Shown one piece after another: positions 1 through 8,827 of a stretch of DNA of 64,000 nucleotides. Location of the stretch: positions 186,001-250,000 of the forward strand of contig NZ_FMYZ01000007.1 of NCBI RefSeq assembly GCF_900101625.1. The letters run 5' to 3'. A model generated the notes under the pieces. That model ran no database searches and was not told the origin of the DNA. It saw only the letters and a list, made by a program, of their open reading frames with translations. Source of the DNA: Cupriavidus sp. YR651 (GTDB lineage: Bacteria > Pseudomonadota > Gammaproteobacteria > Burkholderiales > Burkholderiaceae). The first letter of the stretch is position 1. Each line of letters starts with the position of its first letter. A program made the translations under genes and the position numbers.

Positions 1-233
1 TATTGCAGCGCGTCGTCCTGCAGCGCCTTCAGGATCGGGCCGGATTGCTCCGCGGGCGCCTGGGTGAGCGCGGTCAGCGCGGCGGTCTTGGCGTCGAAAT
101 CGTCTTCCGCCAATGGCTTGAGATCGGCCTGCGTGAGCGACGTGGCGGCCCACAGCGGCGCGGCCGCCAGCAGCAATGCGGCCAGCATGGCACGCAGCCA
201 TGGCACGGCGGACAACGGTAAGGATCGGTACAT
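1..233 (-). CDS. urtB: Urea ABC transporter permease UrtB, N-terminal part
   Basis: The gene runs off the left window edge, so only about 77 codons are visible. The ATG at 233 opens a signal peptide (residues 1-28, hydrophobic run rich in Leu and Ala) followed by a soluble stretch with an alternating Ala/Leu pattern. This long periplasmic N-terminal extension is typical of UrtB and is absent from the ordinary LivH permeases. UrtB is the first inner-membrane permease of the UrtABCDE urea importer. It lies 159 bases behind urtA on the same strand, the usual urtA-urtB order. The identification depends on the neighbour and the N-terminal style, because the membrane domain is outside the window. 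Confidence 0.8.
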   Translation of the reverse strand, partial: MYRSLPLSAVPWLRAMLAALLLAAAPLWAATSLTQADLKPLAEDDFDAKTAALTALTQAPAEQSGPILKALQDDALQ

Positions 234-370
234 AGGGCTGGCAGGAGTCGATGGCGCGATGGGTCGCGTCTTGTTGGCTTCGGCAAGTGGGCTGCCGATC
301 GTCCGCGCCCCTCCCCCGCACGCGGGAGAGAGGCCGGTGAATGAAGCAAGGGCCGGCTTTGCCAGCCCCC

Positions 371-387
371 GGCGCCCGGTGGGCGCC
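371..387 (-). other. Intercistronic hairpin between urtA and urtB
   Basis: A perfect 7-bp stem (371-377 with 381-387, loop of three) lies just behind the urtA stop codon. No T-run follows it in the direction of transcription, so it is not a good terminator. Hairpins in this place often protect the abundant binding-protein message from 3' decay and lower expression of the permease. That role is inferred here. Confidence 0.35.
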
Positions 388-392
388 CCGTC

Positions 393-1649
393 TTACATCA
401 CCTTGTCGGGCTTGCCCTCGTTGCCCGCGATGAACGGGCTCCACGGCTGGGCACGCACGGGCTTCGGCGTCTTCCACACCACCGAGAACTGGCCGTCGGC
501 CTTCACTTCGCCGATCATCACCGGCTTGTAGAGGTGATGGTTCTCGCCCATCGTCAGGGTGAAGCCGTCCGGCGACTTGAAGGTCTGACCGTACATCGCG
601 GCGCGAACCTTGTCGGTATCCGTCGTACCTGCCTTCTTCACGGCTTGTGCCCACATGTGGATGCCGACGTAGGTGGCTTCCATCGGATCGTTCGTCACGC
701 GCTTGTCGCCGCCGGGCAGGTTGTTGGCCTTGACCCATGCCGCCCATTGCTTCTTGAACGCGTCGTTCTCCGGGCTCTTCACCGACATGAAGTAGTTCCA
801 GGCGGCCAGGTGGCCCACCAGCGGCTTGGTGTCGATGCCGCGCAGTTCTTCCTCACCCACGGAGAACGCCACCACCGGCACGTCCTTGGCCTTCAGGCCG
901 GCGTTGCCCAGTTCCTTGTAGAACGGCACGTTGGAGTCGCCGTTGATCGTCGAGATCACAGCCGTCTTGCCGCCCTGCGAGAACTTCTTGATGTTCGCGA
1001 CGATGGTCTGGTAGTCGCTGTGGCCAAACGGGGTGTAGACCTCTTCGATGTCCTTGTCGGCCACGCCCTTGCTCTTCAGGAACGCGCGCAGGATCTTGTT
1101 GGTGGTGCGCGGATAGACGTAGTCCGTGCCCAGGAGGTAGAAGCGCTTGGCGCCGCCGCCTTCCTTGCTCATCAGGTATTCCACGGCCGGAATGGCCTGC
1201 TGGTTCGGCGCCGCACCGGTGTAGAAGACGTTCTTGGACATTTCCTCGCCTTCATACTGCACCGGGTAGAACAGCAGCGAGTTCAGTTCCTCGTAGACCG
1301 GCAGCACCGACTTGCGCGACACGGACGTCCAGCAACCGAACGTGACGGCCACCTTGTCCTGCGTGACCAGTTGGCGGGCCTTCTCGGCGAACAGCGGCCA
1401 GTTGGAAGCGGGGTCCACGACAACGGGCACGAGCTTGCGGCCCAGGACGCCACCGCTCTTGTTGATCTCGTCGATCGTCATCAGCGCCACGTCCTTGAGC
1501 GAGGTCTCGGAGATGGCCATCGTGCCGGACAGCGAATGCAGGATGCCGATCTTGATCGGTTCCTTGGACTGCGCCATCGCCAGCGGGCTGGTACCGATCA
1601 TCGCCGCGGCGGCTACCGCCGACAGCTTCAGCATGTCACGTCGTTTCAT
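393..1649 (-). CDS. urtA: Urea ABC transporter substrate-binding protein UrtA
   Basis: This 418-residue periplasmic protein binds urea (or short-chain amides) and delivers it to UrtBC. It starts with a twin-arginine-like signal (MKRRDMLKLS, residues 1-10) and a hydrophobic segment ending near the AMAQS cleavage site at about residue 27. The mature part is a type I periplasmic binding fold with the family stretches KIGILHSLSGTMAISE and FYTGAAPNQQ. Length fits UrtA (about 420). A GGGAG ribosome site lies 6 bases before the ATG. The gene leads the urt operon, followed by urtB, and is preceded by a sigma-54 promoter and NtrC-type sites, so expression under nitrogen limitation is expected. Confidence 0.95.
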   Translation of the reverse strand: MKRRDMLKLSAVAAAAMIGTSPLAMAQSKEPIKIGILHSLSGTMAISETSLKDVALMTIDEINKSGGVLGRKLVPVVVDPASNWPLFAEKARQLVTQDKVAVTFGCWTSVSRKSVLPVYEELNSLLFYPVQYEGEEMSKNVFYTGAAPNQQAIPAVEYLMSKEGGGAKRFYLLGTDYVYPRTTNKILRAFLKSKGVADKDIEEVYTPFGHSDYQTIVANIKKFSQGGKTAVISTINGDSNVPFYKELGNAGLKAKDVPVVAFSVGEEELRGIDTKPLVGHLAAWNYFMSVKSPENDAFKKQWAAWVKANNLPGGDKRVTNDPMEATYVGIHMWAQAVKKAGTTDTDKVRAAMYGQTFKSPDGFTLTMGENHHLYKPVMIGEVKADGQFSVVWKTPKPVRAQPWSPFIAGNEGKPDKVM

Positions 1650-1705
1650 TGCAGCTCCCAGTTTGTCGTGTGTGATTAGGGACTACGCACCCCGGGTGAT
1701 GCTTC

Positions 1706-1721
1706 TGCAACTAGCGTGCCA
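1706..1721 (-). promoter_or_regulatory. Sigma-54 (-24/-12) promoter of urtA
   Basis: Read on the minus strand, 1721 to 1706 is TGGCACGCTAGTTGCA. This matches the sigma-54 consensus TGGCAC-N5-TTGCA in every conserved position. It lies 57 bases before the urtA ATG, which leaves room for a short leader. RpoN promoters of urea transporters under NtrC control are known, and matching activator sites are found about 90 to 150 bases upstream. Confidence 0.85.
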
Positions 1722-1804
1722 TGGGCATGCCTTGGCTGCCGGCACTCGCGCGCAAGGCGCAGGGCGGCTGGCAAGTGACAAATCGGAATGGGAGAGACGC
1801 GCGC

Positions 1805-1819
1805 GCACCATGGTGGTGC
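1805..1819. promoter_or_regulatory. NtrC-type activator site, promoter-proximal
   Basis: The sequence GCACCATGGTGGTGC is a perfect match to the NtrC core GCACC-N5-GGTGC, a dyad. It is centred about 100 bases upstream of the sigma-54 promoter of urtA, the distance from which NtrC-type enhancer proteins contact the polymerase by looping. Confidence 0.75.
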
Positions 1820-1840
1820 CGGCACTTGCCGGGCAGCCAC

Positions 1841-1855
1841 GCACCGGCATCGTGC
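1841..1855. promoter_or_regulatory. NtrC-type activator site, promoter-distal
   Basis: GCACCGGCATCGTGC matches the NtrC core with one mismatch in the right half. It is centred 36 bases from the proximal site. Paired NtrC sites are usual at strong enhancers because the activator works as an oligomer. It is weaker than its neighbour and supported mainly by the pairing. Confidence 0.5.
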
Positions 1856-1964
1856 ATCGGCGCAAATGAGTGCAGGCCGGCGGAGGCGGCGCGCCGGGAC
1901 GGCCGTCCGGAGGGCGCCAGGCCGGCGCCCGGTGCCGCGCTGCAGTGCATCACGCACCGCGGAC

Positions 1965-1991
1965 AATAAAAACCGGGACCCGAGGGTCCCG
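1965..1991 (-). terminator. Intrinsic terminator behind cyoD
   Basis: On the minus strand a 7-bp GC stem (1985-1991 with 1974-1980, loop of four) is followed directly by TTTTTATT. It lies 22 bases behind the cyoD stop codon and closes the cyoABCD operon. Thus no cyoE is attached to this operon. Confidence 0.85.
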
Positions 1992-2013
1992 TTCTTCCGA
2001 TGTCAGGAGACGC

Positions 2014-2364
2014 TTACTTCGTCATCACCGGCATCATGTTGGCGTTCATGTTGTGCATGATCCAGAGCGAACCGGCCAGCACGATGAACAGGATCAGCAG
2101 GGTGAACAGGAACGCCATGACGTTCGAGCGCTGCCCCTTCGATCCATCCATATGCAGGAAGTACTTCAGATGCACGACGATCTGCACCACGGCCATGCCG
2201 AGGATGATCCAGAGCATCGTGCCGCGGTCCATGGTGCCGTCCATCACGATCTTGAACGGGATCACGGTCAGGATCACGGCCAGGATGAAGCCGATCACAT
2301 AGGACTTGACGCTGCTGTGGCCGTGCGACTCGCCGTGAGCGGCCGTTGCGTGTTGCTGTGCCAT
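2014..2364 (-). CDS. cyoD: Cytochrome o ubiquinol oxidase subunit IV
   Basis: CyoD (116 residues, usual length about 110) is the small subunit of the bo3-type quinol oxidase and supports assembly of the copper and heme centre of CyoB in the inner membrane. Three membrane segments are visible (about residues 25-45, 50-70 and 85-108). The family stretch LKYFLHMDGSKGQRSN lies between the second and third. The N-terminus carries a small His-rich stretch (HGESHGHSS). Its ATG follows the cyoC stop codon without any gap, showing translational coupling. An intrinsic terminator follows. Confidence 0.93.
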   Translation of the reverse strand: MAQQHATAAHGESHGHSSVKSYVIGFILAVILTVIPFKIVMDGTMDRGTMLWIILGMAVVQIVVHLKYFLHMDGSKGQRSNVMAFLFTLLILFIVLAGSLWIMHNMNANMMPVMTK

Positions 2365-3015
2365 TTACATTGCCCCCATCAGGTAGACCACGGTGAACAC
2401 GCCGATCCAGACCACGTCCAGGAAGTGCCAGAACAGGCTGAGGCAGTTCAGGCGCTTGGCCATGACCGGGGTCATGCCCTTCTTGTTCAGCTGCCACATC
2501 AGGACCAGCATCCACACCATGCCGCTCGCCACGTGCAGGCCGTGAGTGCCGACCAGCGTGAAGAACGACGACAGGAACGCGCTGCGGCTCGGGCCGGCGC
2601 CTTCGTGGATCAGGTGGGCGAACTCGTTCAGTTCCATCCCCATGAACGCGGCGCCCAGCAGGAACGTCACGGTGAGCCAGAACAGCACGCGACCCTTCTG
2701 CCGGTTCTGCAGCGAGATCATCGCGAAACCGTACGTGATGGACGAGAACAGCAGGATGAACGTCTCGACCAGCACGTAGTTGAGCTCGAACAGCTCCTTG
2801 CCCGACGGGCCGCCCGCCACTTCGCCGCGCAGGACGGCGTAGGCGGCGAACAGGCACGCGAACAAGATGCAGTCGCTCATCAGGTACAGCCAGAAACCAA
2901 AAATGGTGTTCTCGCTGGTGTCGTGATGCGCGTGGTCGTGCGCCTCGTCATGCGAGTGCGCGTGCGCGGGGGCTTGCGCCCCAAAACGATCAAGGACTTC
3001 AGTCGACATGGTCAT
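2365..3015 (-). CDS. cyoC: Cytochrome o ubiquinol oxidase subunit III
   Basis: CyoC (216 residues) is the heme-copper oxidase subunit III and stabilises the CyoA-CyoB core. Five membrane segments follow a soluble N-terminus. Family stretches include [15 protein letters not shown] and [15 protein letters not shown]. The start at 3015 overlaps the cyoB stop codon as TGATG; a second ATG lies two codons on. A longer reading frame exists upstream but would lie inside cyoB. Residues 16-32 form an unusual His/Asp-rich stretch ([15 protein letters not shown]) before the first membrane helix, which may bind metal. Confidence 0.93.
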   Translation of the reverse strand: MTMSTEVLDRFGAQAPAHAHSHDEAHDHAHHDTSENTIFGFWLYLMSDCILFACLFAAYAVLRGEVAGGPSGKELFELNYVLVETFILLFSSITYGFAMISLQNRQKGRVLFWLTVTFLLGAAFMGMELNEFAHLIHEGAGPSRSAFLSSFFTLVGTHGLHVASGMVWMLVLMWQLNKKGMTPVMAKRLNCLSLFWHFLDVVWIGVFTVVYLMGAM

Positions 3016-4991
3016 CAGGCCTGCGAAGCAATGCGCTGCAGTTGGCGCGTTTCGATCTGCTCGACCTGGGCGGCCGGCACGTAGTAGTCGATATGGTCGT
3101 CGTTGGCGCGGAAGATGAACGACACCACCATGCCAACCAGGCCCACGGCGGCAAGCCACCAGATGTGCCAGACCAGGGCAAAGCCGAGCACCAGGCTGAA
3201 GGCGCCGATGTAGAAGCCGGCTGCGGTGTTCTTCGGCATGTGGATCTGCTCGAAGCCATCCGTGCGGACCTTCTCGCCACGGGCCTTCATGTCGGCAAAC
3301 GCGTCCAGGTCACGCACCACCGGGGTGTGCGCGAAGTTGTAGAACGCGGGCGGCGAAGACGTGGCCCATTCCAGCGTGCGGCCACCCCACGGGTCGCCAG
3401 TCACGTCGGCCAGCTTCTCGCGGTTGCGGATCGACACGACGATCTGCAGCACCTGGAACACAATGCCCATGGCGATGAACACGACACCGACCACGGCAAG
3501 GTGCAGGAACGGGGTCCAGGCCGGGTTGTCCGTGTGGTTCAGGCGACGGGTCATGCCCATCAGGCCCAGCACGTACAGCGGCATGAACGCGAAGTAGAAA
3601 CCAACCAGCCAGCACCAGAAGGCGCACTTGCCCAGACGCTCGTCCAGCTTGAAGCCAAACGCCTTCGGCCACCAGTAGGTCACGCCGGCCAGGTAGCCAA
3701 ACAGCACGCCACCGATAATCACGTTGTGGAAGTGGGCGATCAGGAACAGGCTGTTGTGCAGCACGAAGTCAGCGGCCGGCACGGCCATCAGCACGCCGGT
3801 CATGCCGCCGATCACGAAGGTGATCATGAAGCCCAGCGTCCACAGCACCGGCGACGTGAATTGCACGCGGCCGCGGTACATGGTGAACAGCCAGTTGAAG
3901 ATCTTCACCCCGGTCGGGATGGAGATGATCATGGTCGTGATGCCGAAGAACGCGTTCACGTTGGCGCCGGAGCCCATCGTGAAGAAGTGGTGCAGCCACA
4001 CGAGGAACGACAGCACCATGATGGCGGAGGTCGCGTACACCATCGACTTGTAGCCGAACAGCTTCTTGCCCGAGAACGTGGCGATGATCTCCGAGAAGAT
4101 ACCGAACGCCGGCAGGATCAGGATGTACACCTCGGGGTGGCCCCAGATCCAGATCAGGTTCACGTACATCATGGCGTTACCGCCGCCATCGTTCGTAAAG
4201 AAGTGCATGTCGAGGTAGCGGTCCAGGCCCAGCAGTGCCAGCGACACGGTCAGCACCGGGAAGGCGGCCACGATCAGCACGTTGGTGCACAGCACGGTCC
4301 AGGTGAACACCGGCATGCGCATCAGGGTCATGCCCGGGGCGCGCATACGCAGGATGGTCACCAGGAAGTTCACGCCGGTCAGCAGCGTGCCCAACCCCGA
4401 GATCTGCAAGGACCAGAGGTAGTAGTCCACCCCTACGCCCGGGCTGAAGTCCAGGCCGGACAGCGGCGGGTAGGCCAGCCAGCCGGTGCGGGCGAATTCG
4501 CCGACGCCGAGCGAGACGTTGACCAGCAGGGCGCCAGCCACGAACAGCCAGAAACTCAGCGTGTTCAGGAACGGGAAGGCCACGTCGCGCGCGCCGATCT
4601 GCAGCGGCACCACGAGGTTCATCAGGCCCGTCATCAGCGGCATGGCCACGAAGAAGATCATGATCACGCCGTGGGCCGTGAACACCTGGTCATAGTGCTC
4701 GGGCGGCAGGAAGCCGGTGCTGCCGTTGGTGGCCACAGCCAGCTGCGTACGCATCATGATGGCGTCGGCAAAGCCGCGCAGCAGCATGATCAGGGCGACC
4801 AGCGAGTACATCACGCCGATCTTCTTGTGGTCGACGGACGTAATCCACTCGCTCCACAGGTAGTTCCACTTCTTGAAATACGTGATCGCAGCGAACAGCG
4901 CCAGCCCGCCAAGGGCCACGCAGCTCAGTGTGATCATGATGATCGGCTCATGAAACGGAATCGCCGACAAACTCAATTTGCCAAACATCAT
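3015..4991 (-). CDS. cyoB: Cytochrome o ubiquinol oxidase subunit I
   Basis: CyoB (658 residues, E. coli 663) is the catalytic subunit that reduces O2 to water with electrons from ubiquinol and pumps protons. The signature [17 protein letters not shown] contains the CuB ligand His and the cross-linked Tyr. The CuB histidine pair is in [10 protein letters not shown], and the heme ligands are in LIAHFHNVI and at the N-terminal HGVIMIFF. About 15 membrane helices are predicted. It is the second gene of cyoABCD and lies 5 bases behind cyoA. Confidence 0.97.
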   Translation of the reverse strand: MMFGKLSLSAIPFHEPIIMITLSCVALGGLALFAAITYFKKWNYLWSEWITSVDHKKIGVMYSLVALIMLLRGFADAIMMRTQLAVATNGSTGFLPPEHYDQVFTAHGVIMIFFVAMPLMTGLMNLVVPLQIGARDVAFPFLNTLSFWLFVAGALLVNVSLGVGEFARTGWLAYPPLSGLDFSPGVGVDYYLWSLQISGLGTLLTGVNFLVTILRMRAPGMTLMRMPVFTWTVLCTNVLIVAAFPVLTVSLALLGLDRYLDMHFFTNDGGGNAMMYVNLIWIWGHPEVYILILPAFGIFSEIIATFSGKKLFGYKSMVYATSAIMVLSFLVWLHHFFTMGSGANVNAFFGITTMIISIPTGVKIFNWLFTMYRGRVQFTSPVLWTLGFMITFVIGGMTGVLMAVPAADFVLHNSLFLIAHFHNVIIGGVLFGYLAGVTYWWPKAFGFKLDERLGKCAFWCWLVGFYFAFMPLYVLGLMGMTRRLNHTDNPAWTPFLHLAVVGVVFIAMGIVFQVLQIVVSIRNREKLADVTGDPWGGRTLEWATSSPPAFYNFAHTPVVRDLDAFADMKARGEKVRTDGFEQIHMPKNTAAGFYIGAFSLVLGFALVWHIWWLAAVGLVGMVVSFIFRANDDHIDYYVPAAQVEQIETRQLQRIASQA

Positions 4992-4996
4992 TGCTC

Positions 4997-5965
4997 CTAG
5001 GATTGCGCGCCCAGCGCCGGCTTGGCCGGCGTGGCCATGGAGACACGCTCGTCGCCGAGCGTGTTACGCGACGTGCAGATCGGGCCGCCATCGAAACCTT
5101 CGCGGGCGAGTGCACGGCCGTCGTGGCCCATGTACTGATGCAGGATGCCGGTGTACAGGCCGTCTTCGACCTTGCCGAAGAAGGTCACCGGCTCCGCTTC
5201 GCTCGGCTTGGCCAGGACCTTGTAGTCCGCGGCGGCGAGCTGGCGTTCGGAGGCGCGCACCTTGGCAACCCAGGCGTCGAAATCGAAGTTCGACATGGCC
5301 ATCGCCTTGAACTTCATGCCCGAGAAGCCGCCGCCGCTGTAGTTGGCGGACATGCCGTCATACGTGCCGGCTTCGTTGGCGATGAGGTGCAGCTTGGTTT
5401 CCATCCCGGCCATGGCGTAAACCTGGCTGCCCAGTTGCGGGATGAAGAACGAATTCATGATCGAATCCGAGGTGATCTTGAAGTTCACCGGCGTGTTCAC
5501 CGGCAGCGCGAGCTGGTTGACCGTCGCGATCTTCAGTTCCGGATAGATGAACAGCCACTTCCAGTTCATCGCCACCGCTTCCACGGTGATCGGCTTGACG
5601 TTGGATTCCAGCGGCTTGTAGGGGTCCAGGTCGTGCGAGGACTTCCAGGTGATGATGCCCAGGGCAATGATGATCAGGCAGGGGATCATCCAGACCACGA
5701 CTTCGATCTTGGTGGAGTGCGACCAGTCCGGGTCGTAGGCGGCGGACGTATTGCTGGCGCGATACTTCCACGCAAACACCAGCGTCAGGACGATCACGGG
5801 GACGACGACCAGCAGCATCAACCAGGTGGCAATCAGAATGATGCCCTTGATGTCGACGCCGATCTGACCCTTCGGGTCCATCACGGTCAGGTTACAGCCG
5901 GCCAGCAACAGCAAGCCAAGGCAAGGCAGGAACCGCGTCCAGCGCGGCATTATGGGTTTTTTCAT
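4997..5965 (-). CDS. cyoA: Cytochrome o ubiquinol oxidase subunit II
   Basis: CyoA (322 residues) is the membrane-anchored subunit II of the bo3 oxidase. It has a lipoprotein signal (LLLLAGC, acylated Cys at residue 24), two membrane helices (about 42-65 and 85-107) and a periplasmic cupredoxin domain. The quinol oxidase form lacks the CuA cysteines, and none of the CuA motif is seen here. The family stretch [18 protein letters not shown] is present. It heads the operon and has a 592-base gene-free region in front. Confidence 0.95.
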   Translation of the reverse strand: MKKPIMPRWTRFLPCLGLLLLAGCNLTVMDPKGQIGVDIKGIILIATWLMLLVVVPVIVLTLVFAWKYRASNTSAAYDPDWSHSTKIEVVVWMIPCLIIIALGIITWKSSHDLDPYKPLESNVKPITVEAVAMNWKWLFIYPELKIATVNQLALPVNTPVNFKITSDSIMNSFFIPQLGSQVYAMAGMETKLHLIANEAGTYDGMSANYSGGGFSGMKFKAMAMSNFDFDAWVAKVRASERQLAAADYKVLAKPSEAEPVTFFGKVEDGLYTGILHQYMGHDGRALAREGFDGGPICTSRNTLGDERVSMATPAKPALGAQS

Positions 5966-6500
5966 GTCACGACGGTCTGGTTGGGCCGCACCCGGAACAC
6001 AGGCGCGGCTTCACCGCCTGCTGCACAAGGCAATAGGCTGGCTGGGCTGGGAAAAACCGGAGGACGTGTCCAAAGCTGGCGTTGCGGAGGGGCGATGCAA
6101 GCGCCTGCGGACCATGCGGCCGGGCAACGCCATGAACGCGGCTGGACAGCAACTGACGACTGCGTGCGCGGGCGCCGTAGGGGGCGGTGCGTGCGCTGAG
6201 GTAACCGACTGCCTGAACTGCGAACGATCCCGGTTCGGAGCAGCCACCGGGAAAGCGTTGTGTCACGATGCCCTTGCCATATCCACCTGTTCCAACCCTC
6301 TCGCCAGCGCAGCGAAAACGGTCTTTGAGCGGATATCGCATGACTTCAAACATCGTGGGCGCGACTGTACCGCAACGCAACATTAGGGGTAAACCCAGAC
6401 ACAACGGAAACACTGTTCTGAAAACCGGACAATGTAATTGAGTGTCGCAGGCAGGAAACAGTCACGTCGTGATGAGACTGTCTTCTATCGAAATGAGTGG
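5966..6500. other. Gene-free region upstream of cyoA
   Basis: About 535 bases without a credible gene separate cyoA from the terminator of the hydratase operon. Open frames here have no family resemblance and arginine/proline-rich composition. The part from 6300 to 6500 is more AT-rich than its surroundings and is the likely promoter area for cyo. On the minus strand TTTACC (6393-6388) and TACAGT (6369-6364) are 18 bases apart, a weak candidate promoter that would give a leader of nearly 400 bases. I see no FNR-type dyad. Confidence 0.4.
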
Positions 6501-6531
6501 ACAAAATATAAGGGCCGCGTTCTCGCGGCCC
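6501..6531 (-). terminator. Intrinsic terminator behind the MaoC gene
   Basis: An 8-bp GC stem (6524-6531 with 6512-6519, loop of four) is followed on the minus strand by the T-rich stretch TTATATTTTGT. It lies 26 bases behind the stop codon of the 159-residue MaoC-like gene and closes the acyl-CoA dehydrogenase/MaoC gene group. Confidence 0.75.
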
Positions 6532-6557
6532 CCAGATTTTTCCGATCGCGCAGGCGA

Positions 6558-7037
6558 TCAGGAGTAGCGTCGGCTGATCGATTCCGCCACGCAGACCGGC
6601 CGGTCACTGCCCTCTCGCTCGACAGTGACCTCCCAGGTCGACTGCGCACCGACCAGCGTCGGCGCGTTCGGCAGCGGCTCCAGCCGCTCGACCTTGAGCA
6701 GCTTGACGCGGGCACGCAGGCGGCTGCCCACCGGCACCGGCGAGGTGAAGCGGACGCGGTTCAGGCCGTAGTTGACGCCCATCTTCACGCCTTCCATATG
6801 AATGGCGTTCTGCATGAACTGCGGCAGCAGCGACAGCGTCAGGAAACCGTGTGCCACCGGAGCGCCGAACGGCGACTCCCGCCTGGCGCGCTCCACGTCC
6901 ACATGGATCCACTGGTGGTCGCCGGTGGCCTCGGCAAACAGGTTGACCTGCTGCTGCGTGATCTCGACCCAGTCGCTGACTGCCACTTCCTGTCCCTGGA
7001 GGCTTTCCAGCTCTTCCAGCGATGCGATGGTGCGCAT
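6558..7037 (-). CDS. MaoC-like (R)-specific enoyl-CoA hydratase
   Basis: This 159-residue hot-dog protein belongs to the MaoC/PhaJ dehydratase family, which adds water to trans-2-enoyl-CoA. The hydratase-2 motif is clear: FAEATGDHQWIHVD (about residues 33-46) with catalytic Asp and His, followed by FGAPVAHGFLTLSL. The start at 7037 was chosen because GAGGAGA lies 5 bases before the ATG; a longer frame begins at 7106 but lacks such a site. It is the last gene of a group with a second MaoC gene and two acyl-CoA dehydrogenases, so a dedicated beta-oxidation-type route is likely. The acyl substrate is unknown. PhaJ-type supply of (R)-3-hydroxyacyl-CoA to polyester synthesis is an alternative. Confidence 0.85.
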   Translation of the reverse strand: MRTIASLEELESLQGQEVAVSDWVEITQQQVNLFAEATGDHQWIHVDVERARRESPFGAPVAHGFLTLSLLPQFMQNAIHMEGVKMGVNYGLNRVRFTSPVPVGSRLRARVKLLKVERLEPLPNAPTLVGAQSTWEVTVEREGSDRPVCVAESISRRYS

Positions 7038-7164
7038 GTTGTCTCCTCGTTTTTCTGGTTGGTTGTCCGATGGCTGCATGGGATTGTCGCAAGAGAACCG
7101 CGGCAAAAGAACTGCCGCAGGGAGTTGCCGCCAATCACCCGCCGCAAGGCTTGGGCGGCGACGC

Positions 7165-7614
7165 TCAGGCGGGACGGCGGGCGTACATGCCCATGCCCTT
7201 GACCGTGCAGACCAGTTCGCCGCGCTGGTTGGTGGCCTGCCATTGCGTCATCACCACGCCGCGATCCGGCTTGGAGGTCGACGGACGCGTCTCCAGGATC
7301 TTCAGCACCGCGGTCAGCGTGTCGCCGGCATAGACCGGCTTGATCCAGCGGACCTCGTCCACGCCCGGCGATCCCATGCTGCTCGACCGGTCGCCCATCG
7401 ACTTCACCAGCAGCTTCATCATGATGGCGCAAGTCATCCAGCCGCTGGAGATCAGCCCGCCGTAGATGCTCTTGCTGGCCGCTTCCTTGTCGATGTGGAA
7501 CGGCTGGGGGTCGTACTGGCTTGCGAAGCTGACGATTTCTTCCTCGGTGACGGTATAGCTGCCGAGCGGATGCTCGCCGCCGACGACGTAATCCTCGAAA
7601 TACATTTTGGACAT
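7165..7614 (-). CDS. MaoC family dehydratase
   Basis: A 149-residue hot-dog fold protein. The motif FASQYDPQPFHIDKEAA (about residues 30-46), followed by SIYGGLISSGWMTCAIMM, is the MaoC hydratase signature with Asp and His in the expected places. Such short MaoC proteins act as dimers on acyl-CoA substrates and resemble mesaconyl-CoA or enoyl-CoA hydratases. It lies between a hairpin behind the acyl-CoA dehydrogenase gene and the second MaoC gene, 127 bases further on. Whether the two MaoC proteins form separate dimers or a mixed one cannot be told. Confidence 0.85.
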   Translation of the reverse strand: MSKMYFEDYVVGGEHPLGSYTVTEEEIVSFASQYDPQPFHIDKEAASKSIYGGLISSGWMTCAIMMKLLVKSMGDRSSSMGSPGVDEVRWIKPVYAGDTLTAVLKILETRPSTSKPDRGVVMTQWQATNQRGELVCTVKGMGMYARRPA

Positions 7615-7640
7615 GATTGCTCCGTGAATGTCCGTGGCCC

Positions 7641-7679
7641 AAAAAACAAAAAACCGCGCCTCGAATGACGGCGCGGTTT
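7641..7679 (-). terminator. Intrinsic terminator between acyl-CoA dehydrogenase and MaoC genes
   Basis: On the minus strand a 10-bp stem (7670-7679 with 7651-7660, loop of nine) is followed by TTTGTTTTTT. It is a strong terminator by structure. Only 26 bases separate its T-run from the next ATG at 7614, which leaves little room for a new promoter, so partial read-through into the MaoC genes seems likely. Confidence 0.8.
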
Positions 7680-7695
7680 CAGTCCTGCATATCGC

Positions 7696-8814
7696 TCAGG
7701 CGGCTTCCTGGAAGCCCGGCTGGCTGGCGAAACGTCCCAGATGGTGGTCCACGTCGCCAAACGTCGTGTTGATCAGCGTGAGCCGCTTGAACATATGCGC
7801 GGCCGGCAGTTCGTCGGTCACGCCCATGCCGCCGTGGATCTGCACGGCTTCCTGGCCTACCGCGCGGGCCGCCTGACCCACGCGCGCCTTGGCGGCGGAC
7901 ACGTAGCGGCGACGCTCCTCGGGGGTCGATTCCTCGAACTTGGCGGCGGCCAGCAGCGTGATCGAGCGCGACTGCTCGGCGTGGATAAACATCTCCACCA
8001 TGCGGTGCTGCAACGCCTGGAAGCGCGCGATGGGCACGCCGAACTGCTGGCGGGTCTTCGCATACTCCAGCGTGGCGGCGTTCAGCGTGTCGATCACGCC
8101 AACGGCTTCCGCGCATAGCAGTACCGCGGCGTAGTCGGCCGTGGCTTCCAGCACGTCCCAGCCCTTGCCTTCCGTGCCGAGCAGCGTGGCCGGCGCGTCC
8201 TGGAAGGACACGTCCGCGGCGCGCAGGTTGTCGATCGTGCGGTAGTCCTTCACCGTCACGCCGGCACCCTTGGTATCGACCAGGTACAGCGAGATGCCAT
8301 TCTGGTCGGATTCGGCACCGCTGGTGCGCGCCGACACGACGAGCTTGTCGGCCTGCGCGCCGTGGATGACGACAACCTTGCGGCCATTGAGCTTGCCACC
8401 CTTGGCGGTCACGCGCACGTTGTTCAGTTCATAGCGTGCCTGCGGCTCGTTGAACGCCGTGGCCAGCTTCACTTCACCGCCGGCCACCTGCTCCAGCAAT
8501 GCGTCCTGGCCACCGGCCAGCTTCAGCGCGTGCGCGGCCACCACGGTGGCGAAGTACGGCTCCACGACCAGGCCGCGGCCCAGTTCCTGCTGCACCACCA
8601 TCATGTCGATGGCCGTGCCCGAGAAACCGCCCTGCGCTTCCGGGACCGGCAGCGCGGTCAGGCCGAGTTCGACCAGTGCCCCCCACGCGGCGGCGCCGTA
8701 GCCGCCTTCGGCCTTGACGTTCTTCTTGCGGGACTCGAAGTCGTAGCTCTTGTCGATGAAGCGGCGGACGGCGTCGGCCAGTTGCTTCTGTTCGTCGCTG
8801 AGATTGAAGTTCAT
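7696..8814 (-). CDS. Acyl-CoA dehydrogenase, probably the non-catalytic partner subunit
   Basis: This 372-residue flavoprotein-family member has the all-alpha/beta/all-alpha layout of acyl-CoA dehydrogenases, with RQQFGVPIARFQALQHRM in the C-terminal FAD region. Neither of the two known catalytic glutamate positions is filled: the helix-G place reads ATADYAAVL where its partner has LLGHERTG, and the late position reads QIHGGMGVT instead of a YEG-type motif. In actinobacterial ChsE pairs one subunit likewise lacks the base and the two form an alpha2beta2 enzyme. The gene lies 13 bases behind the second dehydrogenase gene, which fits co-translation of two subunits. Confidence 0.85.
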   Translation of the reverse strand: MNFNLSDEQKQLADAVRRFIDKSYDFESRKKNVKAEGGYGAAAWGALVELGLTALPVPEAQGGFSGTAIDMMVVQQELGRGLVVEPYFATVVAAHALKLAGGQDALLEQVAGGEVKLATAFNEPQARYELNNVRVTAKGGKLNGRKVVVIHGAQADKLVVSARTSGAESDQNGISLYLVDTKGAGVTVKDYRTIDNLRAADVSFQDAPATLLGTEGKGWDVLEATADYAAVLLCAEAVGVIDTLNAATLEYAKTRQQFGVPIARFQALQHRMVEMFIHAEQSRSITLLAAAKFEESTPEERRRYVSAAKARVGQAARAVGQEAVQIHGGMGVTDELPAAHMFKRLTLINTTFGDVDHHLGRFASQPGFQEAA

Positions 8815-8827
8815 GTTGCGTGTCTCC

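Noticed and set aside
1676..1966. Short open frames upstream of urtA on both strands
   Set aside because: They cover the sigma-54 promoter and NtrC-type sites and have no homology-like features.
5967..6413. Minus-strand open frame of 148 codons upstream of cyoA
   Set aside because: No ribosome site, no motif, and Arg/Pro-rich composition that fits non-coding GC-rich DNA.
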